Shown here piece by piece: positions 56,015-64,000 of a stretch of 64,000 nucleotides of DNA; the stretch's first letter is position 1, and every line of letters begins with the position of its first letter. The notes under the pieces are model-generated. The model saw only the letters and a program-made list of their open reading frames with translations. It made no database searches and was not told where the DNA came from. This DNA is from Sphingomonas corticis (GTDB taxonomy: Bacteria; Pseudomonadota; Alphaproteobacteria; Sphingomonadales; Sphingomonadaceae): the NCBI RefSeq assembly GCF_012035195.1, contig NZ_JAAVJH010000001.1:310001-374000 (forward strand), read 5' to 3'. A program made the position numbers and the translations under genes.

Positions 56015-56039
56015 TATCCTCCCCGGCATGGGGAGGATA
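56015..56039. repeat. Hairpin repeat after PiT
   Basis: TATCCTCCCC (56015-56024) pairs exactly with GGGGAGGATA (56030-56039) around GGCAT. It begins directly after the TGA of the PiT gene and 11 bp before the next ATG. Same motif family as 47997-48015; could terminate or attenuate transcription. Confidence 0.7.
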
Positions 56040-56049
56040 AGCTAGCCCC

Positions 56050-56739
56050 ATGTTCGTCGGTCACTACGCCCCCGCCCTCGCGCTCGCCGGCACGCGCCGC
56101 GGGCCGCGGCTGGCGGCGCTGTTCGTGGCGGCGCAGTTCGTCGACCTCTTCTTCTTCGCCTTCGTTCTCCTCGGCGTCGAGCGGATGCGCGAGGTGCCGG
56201 GGCACACCGCGATGAACGCGATGGACCTCTACCACATGCCCTGGACGCACAGCCTGATCGGCACGCTGGGCTTCGCCGCGCTGTTCGCGCTCGTCGTGCG
56301 GTTGCGGCGCGGGACGTGGCAGGTCGCGATGCTGGGCGCCACGGTGGTCGCGTCGCACTGGCTGCTCGACTGGCTGGTCCACGCGCCCGATCTGACGCTG
56401 CTGGGCGTCGGGCGGCGACTGGGGCTCGCGCTGTGGAACCGTCCCGCCGTGGCGATGCCGCTCGAGCTCGGCATCACCGCGCTGGCGCTGGTCCTGTTCG
56501 CCTCGCGCACGCGGGCGCGCGGCGTGATGGGGCACGTCTCGCTCGCGGCGCTGGCCACGGCGCTGCTCGCCTTCCAGCTGGTGAATTGGTTCGCGCCGCA
56601 GCCCGCGATCGTCGTCGATCCCGTCCCCGCCAGCGTGCCGCTGACCGCGCTGCTCGCCTACGCCATCCTCACCGCGCTCGCCAGGTGGGTGCAGGCGACG
56701 CGCACGCCGGGGGCTGGACCGGCGGTGTCCAGCCTGTAG
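56050..56739 (+). CDS. Polytopic membrane protein, YdjM-like
   Basis: 229 residues, six or seven hydrophobic segments. FVGHYAPALAL, MPWTHSLIGTL and ASHWLLDWLVHAPD contain conserved-looking His and Asp residues resembling LexA-binding/YdjM inner-membrane metal-dependent hydrolases. That assignment is tentative. Runs into the arsC gene after 10 bp. Confidence 0.65.
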   Translation: MFVGHYAPALALAGTRRGPRLAALFVAAQFVDLFFFAFVLLGVERMREVPGHTAMNAMDLYHMPWTHSLIGTLGFAALFALVVRLRRGTWQVAMLGATVVASHWLLDWLVHAPDLTLLGVGRRLGLALWNRPAVAMPLELGITALALVLFASRTRARGVMGHVSLAALATALLAFQLVNWFAPQPAIVVDPVPASVPLTALLAYAILTALARWVQATRTPGAGPAVSSL

Positions 56740-56749
56740 GACGGGCGGC

Positions 56750-57070
56750 ATGAAGGCGACGATCTGGCACAACCCGCGCTGCTCCAAGTCGCGCGACGCG
56801 CTCGCGATCCTGCGCGACGCCGGGGCGGACGTGACCGTCGTCGAGTATATGAAGGCGCCGCCCTCGCGCGCGGAGATCGCGCGCGTCCTCGCCCGCGCCG
56901 GCATAGCGCCCGTGGCGGCGCTGCGCGCGGACGCGCCGGCGGTGGCGGACGACGCCGCCGCGCTGGCGATGATGGCACGCGACCCGTCGACCATCGAGCG
57001 ACCCGTGGTCGAGACGGAGAAGGGCGCGGTCATCGCGCGCCCGCCGCACCTCGTGCGCGACCTGCTGTGA
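56750..57070 (+). CDS. ArsC-family glutathione/glutaredoxin-dependent arsenate reductase-like protein
   Basis: 106 residues. HNPRCSKSRDALAILRDAG holds the catalytic Cys11, and IERPVVE is the conserved Arg segment. The family reduces arsenate, but some members (YfgD-like) have no proven substrate. No arsenite pump or ArsR is nearby, so an arsenic role is not supported by context. Overlaps the PLD gene by 4 bp. Confidence 0.88.
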   Translation: MKATIWHNPRCSKSRDALAILRDAGADVTVVEYMKAPPSRAEIARVLARAGIAPVAALRADAPAVADDAAALAMMARDPSTIERPVVETEKGAVIARPPHLVRDLL

Positions 57071-58500
57071 CGGCGTCCCCCCTGCCCGACCGCGCGCGCT
57101 GGCGCGTGGAGCGCGCCACCCGCGCCGCGGTGGTGATCGACGCCGACGCCTATTTCCGCGCAGCGCGACAGGCGATGCTCCAGGCGCAGCACCAGATCCT
57201 GCTGGTCGGCTGGGATTTCGACGCGCGCATCAACCTGGCGTGGGCTGACGACCATCCGGAGGCGCCGACGACGGTGGGCGACTTCATCGGCTGGCTGGTG
57301 CGCCGCACGCCGGGCTTGCAGGTCTACATCCTGCGGTGGGACACCGGCGCGCTGAAGACGCTGTTCCGCGGCAAGACGCTGTGGACGCTGACGAAGTGGC
57401 GCTTCCTGCGCAAGCGCATCCACCTGAAGCTCGATTCGGTCCACCCGTTCGGCGCGTCGCAGCACCAGAAGATCGTCGTCATCGACGACTGCCTCGCCTT
57501 CTGCGGCGGCATCGACATGACCGACGAGCGCTGGGACACGCGGGAGCATCTGGACGATCAGCCGCACCGCCGCACGCCCTGGGGCACGCCCTACAAGCCC
57601 TGGCACGACGCCACCACCGCGCTGCAAGGCCCCGTCGCCCGCGCGCTGGGCGAATTGTGCCGCACCCGCTGGCAGATCGCCGGCGGCGGCGAGGTGGTGC
57701 CCCCGCCGCCCGCGACCGGCGAGTGCTGGCCCGCCAGCCTGTCCACCGACTTCACCGACGTGGACGTCGCGATCTCCCGCTCGCAGCCGCTGCACGAAGG
57801 ACAGGAGGAGGTGCGCGAGATCGAGGAGCTGTACCTCCACCTCATCGCCCGCGCGCGCCGGCGGATCTACGCGGAGAGCCAGTATTTCGCCTCCCGCCGC
57901 ATCGCGGAGGCCATCGCCGCGCGGCTGGCAGAGGACGACCCGCCCGAGATCGTCGTCGTCAACCCGGTGACGGCGCAGGGCTGGCTGGAGCCGCTGGCGA
58001 TGGACACCGCGCGCGCGCGGCTGGTCACCGAATTGCGCCGCCGCGACCGCCACGGCCGCTTCCGCCTCTACCATCCCGTCACCGCCGGAGGCGAGGCGAT
58101 CTACTGCCATGCCAAAGTGCTGGTGATCGACGAGGAGGTGATCCGCATCGGCTCGTCCAACTTCAACAACCGCTCGCTGCGGCTGGACACCGAATGCGAC
58201 GTGACGATCGCCGACGGCGCCCCTGCCATCGCCGCGATCAGGGACGACCTGATCGCCGAGCATCTCGACGTCGAGCCGCGCCTCGTCACCGACGGCATCG
58301 CCGCCGAGGGCCTGATCGCGACCATCGAGCGGCTGCGCGGCGACGGCCGATCGCTCATCCCCTACGAGGTGGACGACCTGTCCTCGGTGGAAAAATGGCT
58401 GGCCGACAACGAGGTGCTAGATCCCGAAGGCCCCGCGGAGATGTTCGAGGCGTTCGAGAAGCGCGGGCTGTTGCGCCGGCTTCGGCGCCGGCGGCGGTAG
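57067..58500 (+). CDS. Phospholipase D-like protein (two HKD motifs)
   Basis: 477 residues from a GTG overlapping arsC. Two HKD motifs, HQKIVVID at about residue 133 and HAKVLVID at about 348, each followed by IDM or GSSNFNN. Family knowledge: phosphatidyltransferase or phospholipase activity. No signal peptide or membrane segment, so it is cytosolic or peripheral. C-terminus is Arg-rich (RRLRRRRR). Confidence 0.9.
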   Translation: MTASPLPDRARWRVERATRAAVVIDADAYFRAARQAMLQAQHQILLVGWDFDARINLAWADDHPEAPTTVGDFIGWLVRRTPGLQVYILRWDTGALKTLFRGKTLWTLTKWRFLRKRIHLKLDSVHPFGASQHQKIVVIDDCLAFCGGIDMTDERWDTREHLDDQPHRRTPWGTPYKPWHDATTALQGPVARALGELCRTRWQIAGGGEVVPPPPATGECWPASLSTDFTDVDVAISRSQPLHEGQEEVREIEELYLHLIARARRRIYAESQYFASRRIAEAIAARLAEDDPPEIVVVNPVTAQGWLEPLAMDTARARLVTELRRRDRHGRFRLYHPVTAGGEAIYCHAKVLVIDEEVIRIGSSNFNNRSLRLDTECDVTIADGAPAIAAIRDDLIAEHLDVEPRLVTDGIAAEGLIATIERLRGDGRSLIPYEVDDLSSVEKWLADNEVLDPEGPAEMFEAFEKRGLLRRLRRRRR

Positions 58501-58560
58501 CGCCGCTTGCGATCGGCGGCGCGCAGCATTAGCCTCGTCGTTCGGTACGGAGTTCTCGAC

Positions 58561-58587
58561 ATGATCCAGCGTCACCGCCGCGGTTGA
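58561..58587 (+). CDS. Possible leader peptide MIQRHRRG
   Basis: An eight-codon frame ATG...TGA, with GGAG (58549-58552) 8 nt before the ATG. It codes for MIQRHRRG. A stable hairpin follows at 58591-58609 (GCCTCCG/CGGAGGC). The arrangement resembles an attenuator in front of the SDR gene. No comparison was possible, so confidence is low. Confidence 0.3.
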   Translation: MIQRHRRG

Positions 58588-58590
58588 TCC

Positions 58591-58609
58591 GCCTCCGCCT
58601 CGCGGAGGC
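58591..58609 (+). promoter_or_regulatory. Hairpin in the SDR leader
   Basis: Seven-base-pair stem GCCTCCG/CGGAGGC with a CCTCG loop, 31 nt before the SDR start codon. Without a T-run; candidate attenuator only. Confidence 0.35.
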
Positions 58610-58639
58610 CCCGTCGGGTTGCTGTTTCACGAGAGCATC

Positions 58640-59419
58640 ATGCAACGATTGAAGAACAAGACGTGCGTCGTCACCGGCGCGGCGCGCGGCATCGGTCGCG
58701 CCATTGCCGCGCGTTTCCACGCGGAGGGCGGCATCGTCGTCGCCACCGACATCGACGAGGCCGCGGGTGCGGCGACGGCGTCGGCCATCGGGTGCCGCTT
58801 CGAACCTCTCGACGTGCGCGAGGAAGCCGGCTGGTCGCGTCTCGCCCGCCTCGTCCCCGTCGCTGACGTCGTGGTCAACAACGCGGGCGTGACCGGGTTC
58901 GAGAGCGGAGCCGCCGCCCACGATCCCGAACACGCCAGCCTGGCGGACTGGCGCGCCGTCCACCGCGTCAATCTCGACGGCACCTTCCTCGGCTGCCGCT
59001 ACGCGATCGGCGCGATGAAGGCGACGGGCACCGGCTCGATCATCAACATATCGTCGCGTTCGGGTATGGTCGGCATCCCCGGCGCGGCTGCCTACGCCTC
59101 CTCCAAGGCGGCGATCCGCAACCATAGCAAGACGGTGGCGCTCTACTGTGCACAGCAGGGCTGGCGCATCCGCTGCAACTCGATCCACCCGGCCGCGATC
59201 CTGACGCCGATGTGGGAGCCGATGCTGGGCAGCGGAGCCGATCGAGAGGCGCGAATGCAGGCGCTGGTCGCGGCCACGCCGTTGCGACGCTTCGGCCTGC
59301 CGGACGAGGTGGCGGCAGCGGCAGTCCTCCTCGCGTCGGACGAGGCGACCTACGTCACCGGAACGGAGATCACGATCGACGGCGGGCTGCTCGCCGGGTC
59401 GGCCGCGTCGCCGGGATGA
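58640..59419 (+). CDS. Short-chain dehydrogenase/reductase
   Basis: 259 residues. [12 protein letters not shown] cofactor motif, NNAG with the conserved Asn, YASSKAA catalytic Tyr/Lys, and the [15 protein letters not shown]-terminus. Asp at the end of strand two (ATDIDEA) points to NAD rather than NADP. Substrate unknown. The upstream region may hold a leader peptide. Confidence 0.9.
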   Translation: MQRLKNKTCVVTGAARGIGRAIAARFHAEGGIVVATDIDEAAGAATASAIGCRFEPLDVREEAGWSRLARLVPVADVVVNNAGVTGFESGAAAHDPEHASLADWRAVHRVNLDGTFLGCRYAIGAMKATGTGSIINISSRSGMVGIPGAAAYASSKAAIRNHSKTVALYCAQQGWRIRCNSIHPAAILTPMWEPMLGSGADREARMQALVAATPLRRFGLPDEVAAAAVLLASDEATYVTGTEITIDGGLLAGSAASPG

Positions 59420-59630
59420 CGGCGCCCTGTCCTACGGCGGCCAACATCCGGCAATGCCGGCGGGATGGCCCCTGCCCCGCCCCGTTCGGCATGGCCCCGC
59501 TCGGCCATCGCCCACGCGCCGTCCGCGCCGAAGTGGACGAACGGTGCGCGACCCGGGAAAGATTCTCAACATTCGCGCGGTGCGTCCTGCGCCTTCCCTC
59601 GCCGCGCCCACGTCGCTAAGCGCTGCCCGC
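59420..59630. other. Gap between the SDR gene and purL
   Basis: 211 bp without a recognisable gene. It presumably contains the purL promoter; no clear -35/-10 pair or operator is visible to me. ATATA-like AT-rich sequence is limited to AAAGATTCTCAACATTC near 59560-59577. Confidence 0.4.
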
Positions 59631-61844
<2,214 letters not shown>

Positions 61845-61878
61845 GGGACCCGCTCCCCGCATCGCCGCGCTGGACTTC

Positions 61879-63057
61879 GTGCGCGGCGCGGCGGTGATGG
61901 GGATCCTCGTCGCCAACCTACCCGGCTTCGCGCTGCCGCGTGCGGCCTATTTCTCGCCGCTCGCCTGGGGCGGCACCGCGCCGACGGACCTTGCGGCATG
62001 GGCGCTCACCTTCGTGCTCGTCGAAGGCAAGATGCGCGGGCTGTTCGCGCTGCTGTTCGGCGCGTCGGTGCTGCTGGTGGTCGAACGCGCCGAGGCGGCC
62101 GGGCAGAACGCCGCCGCCGTCCACCTGCGCCGCATGGCCACGCTGTTCGTCATCGGCTGCGCGCACCTCTACCTGTTGTGGTGGGGCGACATCCTGAACC
62201 AATACGCCCTTCTCGGCATCGCCGCCTTCCTCTTCGCCGGTGCGCCCACGCGGCTGCTGGTCGCCGCCGGGCTGGCGGGGGTGGCGGTGGCGGTGATCGA
62301 CGGCGCGTCGCTGACGCTGACCGCCTACGCCACCGCCCCGCGCGCCACCACGGCGCAGGTCGCCGCCTGGGAGGCGCTGTCCGGCGGATGGGGCGTCCCG
62401 CCGACCCGCGACCTGCTGCGCGAGATCGCGACGTTCCGCGGCGATTGGCTGCGCGGCGTCGGCTGGCGGTGGGGGATGACGGCCAACCCCTTCGCGACCG
62501 CGCTGCGCGACGGGGCGGAGACGTTGGGCTACATGCTGCTCGGGATGGCGGCGTATCGCGGCGGCTTGCTGACGGGCGGCTGGTCCCGCCGCGGCTATCG
62601 CCGGCTCGCGCTGGCGACGCTGCCCCTCACGCTGGCGATCCACGTCGGACTGGCGCTCGCCACCTGGAGGAGCGGGTTCGACCTGCGCCGCGTCCTCCTC
62701 GCTTCCATGCTCGTGTCGCCGCTGGTCCGCCCGGCGATGGTGCTGGGCTATGCCGCGCTGCTGCTGCTCGCCTTCCGGCCCGCCGGCACGCTGTCGCGCT
62801 GCGTGGCGGCGGCCGGGCGGATGGCGCTCAGCAACTATCTCGCGACCAGCCTTGTTATGGTCCTGTTCTTCGACGGCTGGGGCCTCGGCCAGTTCGCGCG
62901 CTGGCCCCGCGCGTCGCTCTACTGGCTCGTGCCCGTCGCCTGGACCGTCATGCTGCTGTGGTCACCCTGGTGGCTCCGCCGATTCGCTTACGGCCCTGCC
63001 GAATGGGTGTGGCGAGCGCTGGCACGCGGCGAACGGCCCGCGTGGCGCGCCGTGTAG
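61879..63057 (+). CDS. DUF418 membrane protein with unclear start
   Basis: 392 residues from the only normal start codon, GTG at 61879. About nine membrane segments, then the DUF418 C-terminal block (AGRMALSNYLATSL..., WSPWWLRRFAYGPAEWVWR). The usual DUF418 N-terminus RIAALDFVRGAAVMGIL is complete in frame, but its first part (RIAALDF, 61858-61878) lies upstream of that GTG, and no ATG, GTG or TTG occurs in this frame between the stop at 61822 and 61879. GAGGGA at 61843-61848 lies 12 nt before an ATC (61861). Either a non-standard start is used or the 5' end is damaged. Confidence 0.82.
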   Translation: MRGAAVMGILVANLPGFALPRAAYFSPLAWGGTAPTDLAAWALTFVLVEGKMRGLFALLFGASVLLVVERAEAAGQNAAAVHLRRMATLFVIGCAHLYLLWWGDILNQYALLGIAAFLFAGAPTRLLVAAGLAGVAVAVIDGASLTLTAYATAPRATTAQVAAWEALSGGWGVPPTRDLLREIATFRGDWLRGVGWRWGMTANPFATALRDGAETLGYMLLGMAAYRGGLLTGGWSRRGYRRLALATLPLTLAIHVGLALATWRSGFDLRRVLLASMLVSPLVRPAMVLGYAALLLLAFRPAGTLSRCVAAAGRMALSNYLATSLVMVLFFDGWGLGQFARWPRASLYWLVPVAWTVMLLWSPWWLRRFAYGPAEWVWRALARGERPAWRAV

Positions 63058-63081
63058 TTGCGAACGCGACGCAGAAGTTCT

Positions 63082-63096
63082 TGCGAATAATTCTCA
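63082..63096 (+). promoter_or_regulatory. Fur-box-like operator upstream of bfd
   Basis: TGCGAATAATTCTCA is a 7-1-7 inverted repeat with one mismatch, very close to Fur boxes of the TGAGAATnATTCGCA form. It lies 39 bp before the bfd ATG. A weak TTGCGA (63081) and TACTGA (63104) with 17-nt spacing would place it over the promoter. Confidence 0.65.
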
Positions 63097-63134
63097 CCTG
63101 CGCTACTGACGCGATCGAAGCGAGGGGTTCGTCG

Positions 63135-63305
63135 ATGGTCGTGTGCGTCTGCAACGCAATTCGGGAATGTCAGGTGCGAGAGGCCGCCCGGTCCGGTTCG
63201 ACCACGGCCTGCCAGGCCTACCGCAGCATGGGTCGCCAGCCGAAATGTGGCCAGTGCGTCCCGTTCGCGCGGGAGATCATCGATCAGGAACGCGCAGCCG
63301 CTTAA
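63135..63305 (+). CDS. bfd: Bacterioferritin-associated ferredoxin
   Basis: 56 residues. CVCNAIRE (Cys4, Cys6) and KCGQCVPF (Cys38, Cys41) form the [2Fe-2S] site of Bfd. Bfd reduces the iron core of bacterioferritin so Fe(II) can be released. It is too short for many annotation cut-offs, but the four Cys and its position directly upstream of the bacterioferritin gene support it. Expected to be induced in iron starvation through the Fur-like site. Confidence 0.93.
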   Translation: MVVCVCNAIRECQVREAARSGSTTACQAYRSMGRQPKCGQCVPFAREIIDQERAAA

Positions 63306-63406
63306 GCCTCGCAATAGCGAAGAAACCGCAGTTTTCCGCCACTTTCAGGCTTGTCGCCGACCAGCGTGACGGCGTATTTGCGGCTCCAGCAAACACGGAG
63401 CCGATC

Positions 63407-63922
63407 ATGAAGGGCGACCCCCAGGTCATCGACTATCTGAACGAGGCGCTCAAGAACGAGCTGACCGCGATCAACCAATACTGGCTGCACTATCGCCTGT
63501 TCGACCATTGGGGCGTCTACAAGCTCGCCGAGTTCGAGCGGCACGAATCCATCGACGAGATGAAGCACGCCGACTGGCTGGCGGAGCGCATCCTGTTCCT
63601 CGACGGGCTGCCCAACTTCCAGTTGCTGGGCCGCCTGCGCATCGGCGAGACCGTGGAAGAGGCGCTGAAGGCCGATCTCGCCATGGAGATCGAGGCGGTG
63701 GCGCAGCTGAAGGCCGCGGTCGCGCATTGCGAACAGGTGAAGGACTTCGTCAGCCGCGAGCTGTTCGCGCGCATTCTCGCCAGCGAGGAGGAGCATGTCG
63801 ACACGCTGGAGCGGCAATTCGAGATGATCGAGCGGATGGGCATTCACAATTACATCCAGCTCAACTCGGTCAGCGAGCACGACAAGCCGGAGAGCGGCGC
63901 CGCACCTTACCTGAAGGCGTAG
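63407..63922 (+). CDS. bfr: Bacterioferritin
   Basis: 171 residues. GGAG 6 nt before the ATG. KGDPQVIDYLNEALKNELTAINQYWLHYRL carries the first ferroxidase ligands, HESIDEMKHADWLAERILFLDG includes the second, and EEEHVDTLERQ the last. The haem-binding Met lies in ESIDEMKHAD. It stores iron as a ferric mineral. Paired with Bfd 101 bp upstream. Confidence 0.96.
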   Translation: MKGDPQVIDYLNEALKNELTAINQYWLHYRLFDHWGVYKLAEFERHESIDEMKHADWLAERILFLDGLPNFQLLGRLRIGETVEEALKADLAMEIEAVAQLKAAVAHCEQVKDFVSRELFARILASEEEHVDTLERQFEMIERMGIHNYIQLNSVSEHDKPESGAAPYLKA

Positions 63923-63929
63923 CCACGCG

Positions 63930-64000
63930 TCAAAGGCGACGGCCGAAGCCCTGTGCCGGCCGCCGCTGCGCCAGCGGATTCGCCTCGCGTTCCAGCAGCT
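63930..64000 (-). CDS. Possible 3' end of a minus-strand gene (partial)
   Basis: On the minus strand, an open frame runs from the window edge to a TGA at 63930, coding LLEREANPLAQRRPAQGFGRRL. Composition fits a real C-terminus and the position is convergent with bfr, but 23 codons are too few to be sure. Confidence 0.35.
   Translation of the reverse strand, partial: LLEREANPLAQRRPAQGFGRRL

Noticed and set aside
56750..57070. Arsenic resistance operon
   Set aside because: Only an ArsC-family protein is present; there is no arsR, arsB or acr3 nearby.

Overview
This 64 kb window is a contiguous piece of a GC-rich alphaproteobacterial chromosome, most probably Sphingomonas or a close relative (Sphingomonadaceae). 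The reasons are the chvI-chvG-hprK-rapZ-PTS EIIA-HPr order, a CckA-type hybrid kinase, a PEP-CTERM-like surface protein with the alphaproteobacterial VPAPP anchor, a separate SspB adaptor, and short intergenic inverted repeats of a type common in sphingomonads. I count about 69 protein genes, most on short operons with 1-4 bp overlaps. I recognised no rRNA, tRNA, prophage, transposase or CRISPR array.

Layout. 1-1.2 kb: a cut-off Asn/Ser-rich PEP-CTERM-like surface protein facing a host-attachment-family gene. 1.3-5.7 kb: serS-surE-(LysM/LytM lipoprotein)-tyrS. 5.9-9.0 kb: a PilZ protein, a GT87-like membrane glycosyltransferase and ATP-type pckA on the opposite strand. 9.1-13.5 kb: the ChvI/ChvG two-component system, short HPr kinase, RapZ, EIIA-Man-type protein and HPr, a compact carbon/nitrogen-envelope regulatory operon. 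13.5-24.2 kb: RNA methyltransferase, META-domain protein, rmuC, def, recR, fmt, truA, a TrmA-family methyltransferase, the NAD(P)HX repair enzyme, a small lipoprotein and ilvD. 24.3-29.2 kb: a single-domain response regulator, cckA and an M13 metallopeptidase in one operon. 29.3-31.7 kb: DUF2062, smpB, a small secreted protein and dapA. 31.9-36.5 kb: a lytic transglycosylase, a GreA/GreB factor, a DoxX protein, an acidic 79-residue protein, a NYN/OST-HTH protein and a Uma2 nuclease-like protein.

36.5-44.9 kb holds more accessory material: a soluble chemoreceptor in an operon with an acetyltransferase and an unknown protein, DUF2721, an MBL-fold hydrolase, a zinc-independent MDR dehydrogenase, and a beta-helix lipoprotein paired with a diheme cytochrome lipoprotein. 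45-53.8 kb: a CoA transferase, two tiny membrane-like proteins, fumC, sspB, and hisB-(YciI)-hisH-hisA ... hisF, with two minus-strand membrane/regulatory genes between hisA and hisF. 53.8-59.4 kb: a Nudix-DUF47 fusion next to a PiT phosphate transporter, a membrane protein, ArsC, a phospholipase-D-like protein and an SDR. 59.6-64 kb: purL, a DUF418 protein, and bfd-bfr behind a good Fur-like site.

The window is mostly housekeeping plus envelope and phosphate/iron homeostasis. The parts most worth a second look are: the single reading frame joining a Nudix hydrolase to a DUF47/PhoU-like protein beside PiT; a 15-bp tandem repeat at the start of rapZ whose every unit carries a Shine-Dalgarno core and a correctly spaced in-frame GTG; a perfect inverted-repeat element sitting in the initiation region of the diheme cytochrome gene; a DUF418 gene whose conserved N-terminus lies upstream of any normal start codon; and a possible Arg/His-rich leader peptide with hairpin in front of an SDR gene.
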